Assembly: GCA_023150215.1 (NCBI GenBank)
Contig: JAKLLJ010000057.1
Coordinates: 1-13,619, forward strand
Direction of reading: 5' to 3'
Origin: Thauera sp.
Lineage (GTDB): Bacteria; Pseudomonadota; Gammaproteobacteria; Burkholderiales; Rhodocyclaceae
Length of the DNA: 13,619 nt
The position numbers and the translations under genes are program-made. Numbering within the stretch: the first letter of the stretch is position 1; each line of letters starts with the position of its first letter. Below are positions 1 through 6,973 of the stretch, piece by piece. The notes under the pieces are model-generated. The model did not search any database. It saw nothing but the letters and a program-made list of their open reading frames with translations, and was not told the DNA's origin.

Positions 1-466
1 CGAGGCCGCCGAGCGCCACCAGGATCACGGCCTCGCCGGCGACCTGCCGTGGCTCGAGCAGGCGTTCGACTGCATGCCAGACCAGGCCGCCGACCACGGC
101 GAGCATGAACAGTGCATTGAGCAGCGCCGCCAGCGCCTCGACCCGGCGCAGGCCGTAAGAGTGGCGCGCGCTCGGCGCACGCCGGGCGACCCGGGTTGCG
201 ATCGCGGCGAGTCCGAGTGAGGCGGCGTCGGTGAGCATGTGGCCCGCATCGCCGAGCAGCGCCAGCGAGCCCGACCACCAGCCGGCGACCGCCTCGACTG
301 CGGCAAACGCCAGGGTGAGCGTCAGCGCAAGCGGCAGGAAGCGACTCGCGGAGTGGTCGTGGTGGTGATCGTGACCGGGGTGCGCGTGCGGGTGCCGGCC
401 ATGGCCGTGCGCGGCGGTGTCGCCATGGTGCCGCGTGTGCGCGTCGTCCTCGTGCGCGTGCTGCAT
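1..466 (-). CDS. Cation diffusion facilitator (CDF) metal exporter, partial (C-terminus outside window)
   Basis: This is the N-terminal 155 residues of a CzcD/ZnT-like inner-membrane antiporter, a family that exports Zn(II), Co(II) or Cd(II) in exchange for protons. It starts at an ATG (464-466) preceded by an AGGAAG ribosome binding site 7 nt upstream. The first ~45 residues are very rich in histidine and aspartate (HAHEDDAHTRHH, then HGHGRHPHAHPGHDHHHDH), a typical cytoplasmic metal-binding tail. Transmembrane segment 1 follows (FLPLALTLTLAFAAVEAVAG), then GSLALLGDAGHMLTDAASLG, which carries the HxxxD metal site of segment 2. After RHSYGLRRVEALAALLNALF comes a third hydrophobic segment, and the window edge cuts the gene in the fourth. 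A CATAAT box at 500-505 could be its -10, but I see no matching -35. Family assignment is firm; the transported metal is unknown. Confidence 0.9.
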   Translation of the reverse strand, partial: MQHAHEDDAHTRHHGDTAAHGHGRHPHAHPGHDHHHDHSASRFLPLALTLTLAFAAVEAVAGWWSGSLALLGDAGHMLTDAASLGLAAIATRVARRAPSARHSYGLRRVEALAALLNALFMLAVVGGLVWHAVERLLEPRQVAGEAVILVALGGL

Positions 467-533
467 CGGATCGCTTCCTGTCGATCGGGAGAGGCCTCGA
501 TTATGCCCCGCACGGCCCGCCGGCGCGTCGCGC

Positions 534-547
534 CCGGCAGGCGCGAA
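534..547 (+). repeat. Partial REP repeat (3' half only)
   Basis: These 14 bases (CCGGCAGGCGCGAA) are identical to 701-714, the second half of the full REP copy at 691-714. The TGTAGGAG head is missing, so this looks like a decayed or truncated copy. Confidence 0.5.
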
Positions 548-572
548 GCGGACGCGCAGCACACGTCCCACG

Positions 573-596
573 TGTAGGAGCGCCGGAAGGCGCGAG
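573..596 (+). repeat. REP-like element, copy 1 (direct)
   Basis: A 24-bp unit beginning TGTAGGAG, followed by a small hairpin (GCGCC 580-584, loop GGAA, GGCGC 589-593) and a CGAG tail. It matches the copy at 691-714 except for two bases. The GTAG head followed by a short stem is the architecture known for bacterial REP sequences mobilised by RAYT transposases (TnpA-REP). Three units in mixed orientation within 142 bp resemble a BIME. Confidence 0.8.
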
Positions 597-639
597 TTCC
601 GCGGCGACGAGGCGATGCGGCGAGTTTCAGGCGCCGGGG

Positions 640-663
640 TTCGCGGCTGCCGCCGCTCCTACA
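640..663 (-). repeat. REP-like element, copy 2 (inverted)
   Basis: Read on the minus strand this is the same 24-bp unit: TGTAGGAG head, stem GCGGC/GCCGC around a GGCA loop, CGAA tail. The stem differs from copies 1 and 3 (GCGCC/GGCGC) by paired changes on both arms, so the hairpin is preserved. The inverted orientation relative to its neighbours is typical of REP pairs. Confidence 0.8.
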
Positions 664-943
664 GGGGCTTCGGGAACGCGGTGGTTTCGATGTAGGAGCG
701 CCGGCAGGCGCGAACCGGTGCCAGCTCGACGGCGCTGCCGACGCCCGTCTTTTCCATGACGTGCTGGCGATGCACGTGCACCGTCTTTTCGCTGATCGCG
801 AGCTCGCGCCCGACGAGCCTGTTGGGCATTCCGAGCGCTACCCGACGTGCTCCCTCCAGCTCCCGCGGCGACAGGCGGTCGAGCAGGCCCCCTTCGCCTC
901 TTCGCGGCGTGCGTGGCAGGCACGCGCCAGGCCGTGACGCCAT
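659..943 (-). pseudogene. Remnant of a LuxR/FixJ-type response regulator (HTH domain only)
   Basis: An open frame of 94 codons (ATG at 941-943, TAG at 659-661) contains a nearly complete LuxR/GerE DNA-binding domain at residues ~24-75. Landmarks are LSPRELE, GMPNRLVGRELAISEKTVHVHR and VMEKTGVGSAVEL, as in the output domain of FixJ/NarL regulators. A receiver domain of ~120 residues should precede it. Only ~90 bp lie between the HTH and the start of the next gene, and the 23 residues before LSPRE show no receiver features. After VELA the frame runs into REP copy 3 (PVRACRRSYIETT), so the native C-terminus is also replaced. No Shine-Dalgarno precedes the ATG. The best reading is a gene truncated at both ends. 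A small orphan HTH protein is possible but less likely. Confidence 0.7.
691..714 (+). repeat. REP-like element, copy 3 (direct)
   Basis: A 24-bp unit with TGTAGGAG head, stem GCGCC (698-702) and GGCGC (707-711) around GGCA, and a CGAA tail. It lies within the open frame of the LuxR-type remnant on the opposite strand and supplies that frame's last codons after the helix-turn-helix. Confidence 0.8.
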
Positions 944-1033
944 CGACGTTTGCCGATATCTTCGGACTCGATCGTGGGCGGGGCCGCAGGTCGGCCGGCT
1001 GCCTCGTTGGCGATGAATGCAAGGGGAGGTGGG

Positions 1034-1885
1034 ATGCGGATACTGAGCTGGAACATCCAGTGGGGCAGGGGCGCGGACGGTCGGGTCGATCTCGCGCGTA
1101 CGATTGCGGTGATCCGTGCCGCGGGGCCGCTCGATGTCATCTGCCTGCAGGAGGTGGCGAGCAATTTTCCGGGGCTCGCCGGTGGCGCGCGCGAGGACGA
1201 GCCCACCCTGCTGGCGGCTGCCTTCGCCGATTTCGAGCCGGTGTTCGGCGCTGGCATGGACGTGCCCGATGGCGAAGGCGGTCGTGCGCGTTTCGGCAAC
1301 CTGCTGTTGTCGTGCCTGCCGGTGGGGCAGGTGTTTCGCCACCTGCTGCCCTCGCCCGCCGATCCGGCTTGGCCGGCGATGCAGCGGGTGTGCGTGGAAG
1401 CGGTGGTGAGTGCGCCTTGGGGGCCGCTGCGCGTGATGACGACCCACCTCGAGTACTACTCGGTGCTCCAGCGCCGGGCCCAGTTCGAGGCCTTGCGCGC
1501 GCTGCAGGCCGAGACGGCCGCGCTGGCGCGCCTGCCCGCGGCGGGCCAGGCGTCCAATCCGACCTTCGCGGCGCGCCCGCGGCCGGCCTCGGCGGTGCTG
1601 TGCGGCGACTTCAACTGCGAGCCGGACTCGCTCGAGCATCGCCGCATGCAGGCTCCGATCGCGGCGGACGTGCCCGCCTGGCGCGATGCCTGGCGCACGA
1701 TCTCGCCCGCCTCGCCTCATGAGCCCAGTGTCGGCCTGCATGGGGCGGAGTGGCCGGATCATGCCTACTGCTGCGATTTCTTCTTCGTGACCGAGGACCT
1801 CGCCCCGCGTGTGCGCGGCTTGCACGTGATCTCGGCGACCGCTGCATCCGACCATCAGCCGGTGCTGCTCGAACTGGGCGACTGA
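1034..1885 (+). CDS. Endonuclease/exonuclease/phosphatase (EEP) fold family protein
   Basis: A 283-residue protein of the metal-dependent DNase I-like superfamily, which hydrolyses phosphodiester bonds in DNA, RNA, lipids or nucleotides. Visible signature residues: N7 in LSWNIQW, E40 in DVICLQEV (Mg2+ ligand), H138 in TTHLEYYS, D192 and N194 in GDFNCEPD, and D273-H274 in ASDHQPV at the C-terminus. The ATG at 1034 is chosen because AAGGGGAGG (1021-1029) sits just upstream. An in-frame ATG at 1013 would add seven residues but lacks such a site. No signal peptide is seen, so it is probably cytoplasmic. The substrate cannot be read from sequence. Its last 31 bp overlap the end of the convergent DUF2189 gene. 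It appears to be a single-gene transcript. Confidence 0.88.
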   Translation: MRILSWNIQWGRGADGRVDLARTIAVIRAAGPLDVICLQEVASNFPGLAGGAREDEPTLLAAAFADFEPVFGAGMDVPDGEGGRARFGNLLLSCLPVGQVFRHLLPSPADPAWPAMQRVCVEAVVSAPWGPLRVMTTHLEYYSVLQRRAQFEALRALQAETAALARLPAAGQASNPTFAARPRPASAVLCGDFNCEPDSLEHRRMQAPIAADVPAWRDAWRTISPASPHEPSVGLHGAEWPDHAYCCDFFFVTEDLAPRVRGLHVISATAASDHQPVLLELGD

Positions 1886-2706
1886 TCGGCGTGCCGGCCC
1901 GGTGGGACTGGCAGCGGCTCGATCAGGTCGCGGTAGGCGTGCCAGGTGGCGTGGCCGATGACCGGCATCAGCACCACCAGGCCGATGTTGAAGGTGGCGA
2001 AGCCGATGGCGGTCAGCACGACGATCAGGCCTGCCCACACCAGCATCGGACCGGGGTTGTTGAGCAGCGCGCCGACGCTGGCCAGCATCGCGGTGATCGC
2101 GTCCTGGTTGCGGTCGAGCATCAAGGGCACCGACACCACGCTGGCGGCGAAGGCGACCGTGGCGAAGATCAGTCCCACGCCGACATAGGCGCTGAGGAAC
2201 TCGAGGTTGCGCAGGGTGAGGATCTGCTCGAGCAGGCTGTCGAGGCTGGGCATCTCGTCGGTGTAGAACAGCGCGAACACCACCATCGAGGCGCGTGCCC
2301 ACACCAGCAGCACGACGCCGAGGACGACCGCGAACACGCCGATATTGCTCATGTTCCGGCGCCACACGGTCAGCGTGGGACCGAGCGCGCACGCCTCGCC
2401 GCGTTCGCGCCGCCGGCTGATCTCGTACAGGCCCATCGCCACCAATGGGCCGACGAGCAGGAAGCCGGAGGCGAGCGCGGCGATGTACTCGTAGGCGTGG
2501 AGAAACATCGCCATGGTCAGCACGCCCATCGCGGCAAAGCACAGGCCGTAGAACAGGCTCGGTCCCGGGCAGGCGCGCAGGTCGGCGCAGCCGCGGGCGA
2601 TCCACTTCAGCGGTGCTCCCGCCGAGACCTCGCGCACGGTCGGGAAAGGCAGGCCGGGGTCGTCGTCCCGCGGTTTTTGTTGGTTCGAGGGGGCCTGCTC
2701 CGTCAT
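1855..2706 (-). CDS. DUF2189 family integral membrane protein
   Basis: A 283-residue polytopic membrane protein of unknown function. The first ~45 residues are soluble and polar (MTEQAPSNQQKPRDDD...). APLKWIARGCADLRACPGPSLFYGL then marks the conserved DUF2189 N-terminal motif. Hydrophobic segments lie at about 50-70, 73-95, 118-145, 172-200 and 222-262, giving five or six helices. The loop LYEISRRRERGE before the WRRN segment is also typical of the family. The ATG at 2704-2706 is preceded by AAGGGAG at 7 nt. It is the third and last gene of a minus-strand set, 47 bp after the hydrolase. The C-terminus (HADQSPSSSSTG) is low-complexity and is encoded partly in the overlap with the convergent EEP gene. 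Confidence 0.85.
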   Translation of the reverse strand: MTEQAPSNQQKPRDDDPGLPFPTVREVSAGAPLKWIARGCADLRACPGPSLFYGLCFAAMGVLTMAMFLHAYEYIAALASGFLLVGPLVAMGLYEISRRRERGEACALGPTLTVWRRNMSNIGVFAVVLGVVLLVWARASMVVFALFYTDEMPSLDSLLEQILTLRNLEFLSAYVGVGLIFATVAFAASVVSVPLMLDRNQDAITAMLASVGALLNNPGPMLVWAGLIVVLTAIGFATFNIGLVVLMPVIGHATWHAYRDLIEPLPVPPGRHADQSPSSSSTG

Positions 2707-2753
2707 GTCGATCTCCCTTGAGTGATGCAATGACAGCGGAGCAGGGCGGCGGT

Positions 2754-3533
2754 TCAGGACTCCGCCAGCATTGCGTCGACAAGCTGCTGCGGTGCTTCCT
2801 GCAGCGATGCGTGGCCCACGCCCGGCAGGACGACCAGGCGGGCCGCACATCCGGTGAAGGCGTCACGCAGCGGCAGCACGGCATCGGCCGGGGTCATGCG
2901 GTCGCAGTCGCCGCTCAGCAGCAGCACCGGGCAGCGCACGCGCGTGGCCGCCTGCAGCCCGTCGCGCCAGTGGTCGCAGGCCGCGAGGTCGGTGGCGAGC
3001 ACCTGTGCCCCCTGCCTTTGCATGCGCTCGAGGTTTGCGGCCTCGAGCGCGGCACGCGCTTGCGTGCCGATCACCTCGGCAGGCGCGAAGGAGAACTTGT
3101 TGATCAGCGCCCAGCCTTGTGGCGGGTCGCTGCGCACCGCGTCGAGCACGAAGGGGGCGACCGACATCGGGGCCAGGCTGCCGAGCAGGTAGAGCGCGCG
3201 GACACGCTCGGGCGCCCGCGCGGCGACTGCGAGCGCGACCAGCGAGCCCATGCTGTGCCCGCCGATGCGCAAGCTGTCCACGCCCAGCGCGTCGGCCAGT
3301 GCGAGCACCCAGTCGGCCATCGCCTCGATGCCGTGCAGCGCTTCGCCGGCCGAGGCGCCGTGGCCCGGCAGGTCGGGTACGATGACGCGGTGGCCGGCGG
3401 CGAGGGCCGGGGCGATGGTGTCCCACACCCCGTGGTCGTGGCCGGCCCCGTGGATCAGCACGAGCGCAGGGGCTGCCGGCGGACCGAAGCTTTCGAACGC
3501 GGCCGGGCGGCCGCCTATCTGGATCGTGTTCAT
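2754..3533 (-). CDS. Alpha/beta-fold hydrolase
   Basis: A 259-residue protein with the full alpha/beta hydrolase layout and no signal peptide. HG of LIHGAG (28-29) forms the oxyanion-hole loop, and DLPGHGAS follows strand 4. The nucleophile elbow is GHSMGS with Ser94. The acid is most likely Asp211 in SGDCDRMTP, and the base is His241 in GVGHAS. Small cytoplasmic members of this type are esterases, lactonases or C-C hydrolases; the substrate is not deducible. The ATG at 3531-3533 is chosen; a TTG directly before it would add one residue. It begins 9 bp after the stop of the YdcH-like gene with only a weak Shine-Dalgarno, suggesting translation coupled to the upstream gene. Confidence 0.9.
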   Translation of the reverse strand: MNTIQIGGRPAAFESFGPPAAPALVLIHGAGHDHGVWDTIAPALAAGHRVIVPDLPGHGASAGEALHGIEAMADWVLALADALGVDSLRIGGHSMGSLVALAVAARAPERVRALYLLGSLAPMSVAPFVLDAVRSDPPQGWALINKFSFAPAEVIGTQARAALEAANLERMQRQGAQVLATDLAACDHWRDGLQAATRVRCPVLLLSGDCDRMTPADAVLPLRDAFTGCAARLVVLPGVGHASLQEAPQQLVDAMLAES

Positions 3534-3542
3534 CAAGCTGGC

Positions 3543-3758
3543 TCAGGCGTATTCGTCGGGGTCGAGCAGGTGTTCGATCGCCACGATGCGATCCTTGAGT
3601 GCGAGCTTGCGCTTCTTGAGGCGGCGCAGCAGCAACTCGTCCTCGACCGGGTTGTCGTCCAGGCGAGCGATCGCGTCGTCGAGGTCGCGGTGTTCGACGC
3701 GCAGTTCCTCGAGCCGCAGACGCAGGCTGGTCACGTCTTCGAAGCTTCCGTCGTACAT
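3543..3758 (-). CDS. YdcH/DUF465 family small coiled-coil protein
   Basis: A 71-residue, highly charged protein. It has the DUF465 (YdcH) pattern: an N-terminal helix with heptads (LRLRLEELRVEHRDLDDAI), the short linker ARLDDNPVED, and a lysine/arginine-rich second helix LLLRRLKKRKLALKDRIVAI ending in EHLL. Such proteins form a helical hairpin; their function is unknown. A strong AGGAG lies 6-7 nt before the ATG. It is the first gene of the set that continues into the hydrolase and the DUF2189 protein. Confidence 0.9.
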   Translation of the reverse strand: MYDGSFEDVTSLRLRLEELRVEHRDLDDAIARLDDNPVEDELLLRRLKKRKLALKDRIVAIEHLLDPDEYA

Positions 3759-3827
3759 CCTGACTCCTCTCCCTTGTGTGGTCGCCGACTGCAGGCAGTG
3801 TGCCGGAGCGGTGTCGTTTCGGGGGCA

Positions 3828-3856
3828 ATGGTATGCGGGGGCGTGGGGGAAGACAA
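3828..3856 (-). promoter_or_regulatory. Candidate sigma70 promoter for the ydcH-like/hydrolase/DUF2189 genes
   Basis: On the minus strand TTGTCT (3851-3856) and TACCAT (3828-3833) are separated by exactly 17 bp. Each matches its consensus at 4 of 6 positions. The predicted start near 3821 gives a leader of ~60 nt before the YdcH-like gene. It sits in the 126-bp gap between this gene set and the end of the upstream signalling operon. Evidence is by pattern only. Confidence 0.4.
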
Positions 3857-3884
3857 CCGGCGCGGGCTTGGAAGCCAGGCGTGT

Positions 3885-6599
3885 TCAGCTCGCGATCCGG
3901 TGCGCCAGCGCATCCGCTTCCAGCGGGCGGCTGAAGTAGTAGCCCTGCAACAGGTCGCACCCAGCGGCCCGCAGGAAATCCCGCTGTTCGGCGGTCTCCA
4001 CGCCTTCGGCAACGGTCTGTAATCGAAGGCTGCCCGCAAGCGCGATGATGCCGCGCACGATGGCGGCGCTATCCTCGTCGTGCGCCGCGTCTTGTACGAA
4101 GCTGCGGTCGATCTTGAGCTGGTCGAGCGGAAAGCGGCGAAGGCAGGCGAGCGAGGAGTGGCCGGTCCCGAAATCGTCGACCGACACGCTGACGTCGAGC
4201 GCCTTGAGGGTGGACAGGATCCGGGCGGCCTGGCCAACGTTGCGCATCACCATGCTCTCGGTGATCTCGAGCTTGAGGAGGCGTGCGGGCAGGCCCGCTG
4301 CGGCCAGGCAATGACGGATGTGCTCGGCGAGCCCCTCATCGTTGAACTGGCGTGCCGAAAGGTTGACCGCCACCTGCATCTCGCAGCCCATGTCGAGCCA
4401 GCGGCGTGCCTCGCGGCAGGCGGTGAGCATGACCCAACGGCCCAGCGCGAGGATCATCCCGGTCTCTTCCGCGAGGGGGATGAATTCGCCCGGCGGGGTG
4501 ATCGTGCCGTTTGCGTCGCGCATGCGCACCAGCGCCTCGGCGGCGACCATGCGGCCGCTGGCGGCCTCATGCACCGGCTGGTAGTGGAGCACGAATCCGT
4601 CCTGGGCGATCGCCCGGCGCAGCCGGCCCTCCATCTCGAGCTTGCGGACCGCTTCGGTATTCATGTCTGCGGTGTAGAAGTGGAAGGTGTTGCGGCCGGC
4701 GTCCTTGGCGCGGTACATCGCGGCGTCGGCGTTGCGCAGCAGGGCTTCGAAGTCGTCGTCGTCGGGAAACACGCTCGCCCCGATACTCGCCGAGATCTCG
4801 ATTTCCCTCCCGCGCACGATGAAAGGCTGGCCGATCGCGCGCAGGATCCGGCCTGCGACCAGCGATGCGGCCTGTGCGCTGGCCAGGTCGGTGAGCAGGA
4901 CGGCGAATTCGTCGCCGCCGATGCGCGCCACGGTGTCGCAGGCATCCACGCAGTCCCGAATGCGGCCGGCGATCTCCTTCAGGACCTGATCGCCAGCGCC
5001 GTGGCCGAGGCTGTCGTTGATGCGCTTGAAATTGTCCAGATCGAGCAACAGCAGGACGAGCGCTCGACCGTCCTGGCGCGCGAAGGCGATGGCCTGGCCG
5101 ATGCGGTCGCGCAGCAGGTTGCGGTTCGCCAGGCCGGTGACCGGGTCCTCGTTGTTCTGGCGCTCGAGGGCTTCCTCGTAAGCGATGCGCTCGCTGATGT
5201 CGTTGATGACGCCGACGAAGTGCGTGACCGTTCCCGCCGAGTCGCGCACCGGTGCGAGGCTCAGCTCGTTCCAGAACGGGCTGCCGTCCTTGCGGTGGCT
5301 GCGCAGCACGACCTCTGCCTCGCGCTGCGCCTTCACTGCGGCGCGGATCTCCGCGAGGCCGCGCTGCAGGGGGTCGGCGCCGACCAGGAAGCCGGGGTTT
5401 CGCCCGAGCGCCTCGGCTGCGCTGTATCCGGTGATGCGCTCGAAAGCCCTGTTGACGTGGATGAGCGGGTTTCCCGCCTGGCGTGCGTCGGTGATCATGA
5501 TGCCGTTGGCCGACGCCTCGACGGCTCGACCAAGCAGGTGGGCGGCTTCCTCGGCGCGCTGGCGGCGTGCCTCACGCTCGAAATTGGCGAGCGCGAATGC
5601 GACGTCTTCGGCCATCTCGGTAATGAGTTTGGTCATCTCCGCGTCGAAGAAACCCGCCTCGCCCGCGTACAGCACGAAGCAGCCGCTCATCCGTTGGTTC
5701 TGCATCAGCGGTACCGCGATCGCCGCACGCAGGCCGGCCGCCTGCAACTCGTCATGGATGGGGGCGAGCGCCGGGTCGTCCTGCAGCGCGTTCTGCAGGT
5801 AGGTCGTGCCGCTGGCGACGGCGATCTCGACCGGTGTGCGAGGCGTGGTGTGCGGGCTCAGCAGGGCGAGGCGTTCGACCCAGGGCAGGCGGCTGCCGTG
5901 ATGGGCTGCTGCGCGGATCTCGTCGCCCGCGGTGCTGAACAGGCCGATCCATGCCGCCGACAGGCCCCCGCGCTCGATGGCGATGCGGCACGCGGTCGCC
6001 AGCAGCGCGGGCGCCTCGGTGGCGTGGACGATGGCGTGGTTGGTTTCGCTGAGTGCGGCGTAGAGTCGGTTCAGGCGGCCAAGGCGGCTTTCGGCGCGCT
6101 GGAGCTCGGCGACGTGGGCCTCGAGTTCGGCGCTGCGCTGTTCGAGCTTGGCGACAAGCACCTCGTTGTACTCCCGCAGCACGACCGTCTCGTCGGCGCG
6201 TGGAGTGGCGGCGACCCGGCCGCCTGCGTCCGCGCGCGCGAGGGCGTTCGCGACGACCTCCATGAAGGCCTCCGGTTCGGCGGGCTTGACGATGAAGGCG
6301 TCGGCGCCGAGGTCGAGGGCGAGCTTCTCGTCGCGCGGCTCGGTGTAGGTGGCCGTGTAGACGATGAACGGGATCGATGCGAGCCCGGGGTCCGCCTTCC
6401 ATTCGCGCAGCAAGGTGTAGCCGTCCATGACCGGCATCAGCAGGTCGCTGACGATCACGTCGGGCCGCTGTAAGCGGGCCTGTGCGAGCGCCGCGCTGCC
6501 GTTCTCCGCCTCGCTGACCGCGAACCCGTGCCCCTGCAGCAGGGCGCGCAGCAGGTAGCGGTTGTCGCTGCGGTCGTCGACGATCAGCACGTGCCTCAT
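3885..6599 (-). CDS. Response regulator with REC-GAF-PAS-GGDEF-EAL architecture (cyclic-di-GMP turnover)
   Basis: A 904-residue cytoplasmic protein. The receiver domain spans residues 1-120, with D8/D9 and phospho-acceptor D52 (DVIVSDLLMPVMDG) and K in IVKPAEP. A coiled-coil linker (~140-180) is followed by GAF (~175-340) and PAS (~355-475, ending HFVGVINDISERIAYEEALE). The diguanylate cyclase domain has an intact GGDEF at 561-565. The phosphodiesterase domain has EAL at 688-690, plus NLSARQ, LEITES, DDFGTG, LKIDRSF, AEGVET and LQGYYFSRP. Both activities are therefore possible on sequence grounds. The usual RxxD product-inhibition site is DACD. The ATG at 6597-6599 overlaps the stop of the DivK-like gene (ATGA), so translation is coupled. 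It is the output gene of the operon; phosphorylation by the kinase encoded upstream probably sets the cyclase/phosphodiesterase balance. Confidence 0.93.
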   Translation of the reverse strand: MRHVLIVDDRSDNRYLLRALLQGHGFAVSEAENGSAALAQARLQRPDVIVSDLLMPVMDGYTLLREWKADPGLASIPFIVYTATYTEPRDEKLALDLGADAFIVKPAEPEAFMEVVANALARADAGGRVAATPRADETVVLREYNEVLVAKLEQRSAELEAHVAELQRAESRLGRLNRLYAALSETNHAIVHATEAPALLATACRIAIERGGLSAAWIGLFSTAGDEIRAAAHHGSRLPWVERLALLSPHTTPRTPVEIAVASGTTYLQNALQDDPALAPIHDELQAAGLRAAIAVPLMQNQRMSGCFVLYAGEAGFFDAEMTKLITEMAEDVAFALANFEREARRQRAEEAAHLLGRAVEASANGIMITDARQAGNPLIHVNRAFERITGYSAAEALGRNPGFLVGADPLQRGLAEIRAAVKAQREAEVVLRSHRKDGSPFWNELSLAPVRDSAGTVTHFVGVINDISERIAYEEALERQNNEDPVTGLANRNLLRDRIGQAIAFARQDGRALVLLLLDLDNFKRINDSLGHGAGDQVLKEIAGRIRDCVDACDTVARIGGDEFAVLLTDLASAQAASLVAGRILRAIGQPFIVRGREIEISASIGASVFPDDDDFEALLRNADAAMYRAKDAGRNTFHFYTADMNTEAVRKLEMEGRLRRAIAQDGFVLHYQPVHEAASGRMVAAEALVRMRDANGTITPPGEFIPLAEETGMILALGRWVMLTACREARRWLDMGCEMQVAVNLSARQFNDEGLAEHIRHCLAAAGLPARLLKLEITESMVMRNVGQAARILSTLKALDVSVSVDDFGTGHSSLACLRRFPLDQLKIDRSFVQDAAHDEDSAAIVRGIIALAGSLRLQTVAEGVETAEQRDFLRAAGCDLLQGYYFSRPLEADALAHRIAS

Positions 6600-6973
6600 G
6601 AGCGGTGTCCAGGGTGGTAGCGCTCGACATCGTCGGCGAAGCGTTCGGGATCGATCGGTTTCTCGATGTAGCCGGTGCAGCCGGCGGCCAGGCATTGCTC
6701 GCGGTCGCCCGGCATCGCATAGGAGGTGACGGCGATGATCGGCACGTGGGCCAGGCGGGGGTTCTCGCGCAGCCCGCGGGCCACCGCGTAGCCGTCCATG
6801 CCCGGCAACTGGATGTCGAGCAGGATGATCGCCGGTTCGGCACGGTCGGCAAGGAGCAGGCCGCTCGGCCCGTCCTCGGCCTCGATCACCTGCCAGCCCC
6901 GGGCGTCGAGCAGGAAGCGCGCGAGGTAGCGGTTCTGGGCGTTGTCTTCGATGAGGAGGATGCGCTTGTTCAT
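6596..6973 (-). CDS. Single-domain response regulator, DivK-like
   Basis: A 125-residue stand-alone receiver domain with no output domain. Acidic pocket E9/D10 and phospho-acceptor D53 (IILLDIQLPGMDGYA) are present. The switch residue lies in IIAVTSYAMPGD and the conserved lysine in GYIEKPID. Such proteins work as phosphotransfer shuttles, phosphate sinks or protein-protein switches (DivK, CheY type). Its start overlaps the kinase stop by ATGA and its stop overlaps the next start the same way. The opening DNAQNRYLARFLL resembles DRSDNRYLLRALL of the downstream receiver, so the two receivers may be duplicates. A receiver split off a former hybrid kinase is another explanation. Confidence 0.93.
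   Translation of the reverse strand: MNKRILLIEDNAQNRYLARFLLDARGWQVIEAEDGPSGLLLADRAEPAIILLDIQLPGMDGYAVARGLRENPRLAHVPIIAVTSYAMPGDREQCLAAGCTGYIEKPIDPERFADDVERYHPGHRS

Larger units (their letters stand above)
467..1033. other. 567-bp gap without an intact gene
   Basis: Between the metal exporter start and the endonuclease-fold gene I see no complete protein gene. The stretch holds a cluster of REP-like repeats (534-714) and a LuxR-type helix-turn-helix remnant on the minus strand (659-943). The rest looks like unstructured GC-rich spacer. It reads as a site of gene decay and repeat insertion. Confidence 0.7.

Noticed and set aside
534..714. CRISPR array
   Set aside because: The repeats are in mixed orientation with unequal spacing and are REP-like; there are no cas genes.
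944..2884. Long minus-strand open frame that continues upstream of the LuxR-type HTH
   Set aside because: Only the final ~94 codons resemble a protein. The rest crosses real genes in another frame and is arginine/proline-rich shadow sequence, so the regulator is not full length.
4080..6473. Open frame of 797 codons on the plus strand, antisense to the GGDEF-EAL gene
   Set aside because: It mirrors the codon structure of a clear gene in GC-rich DNA, has no recognisable domain and lacks a convincing start site.
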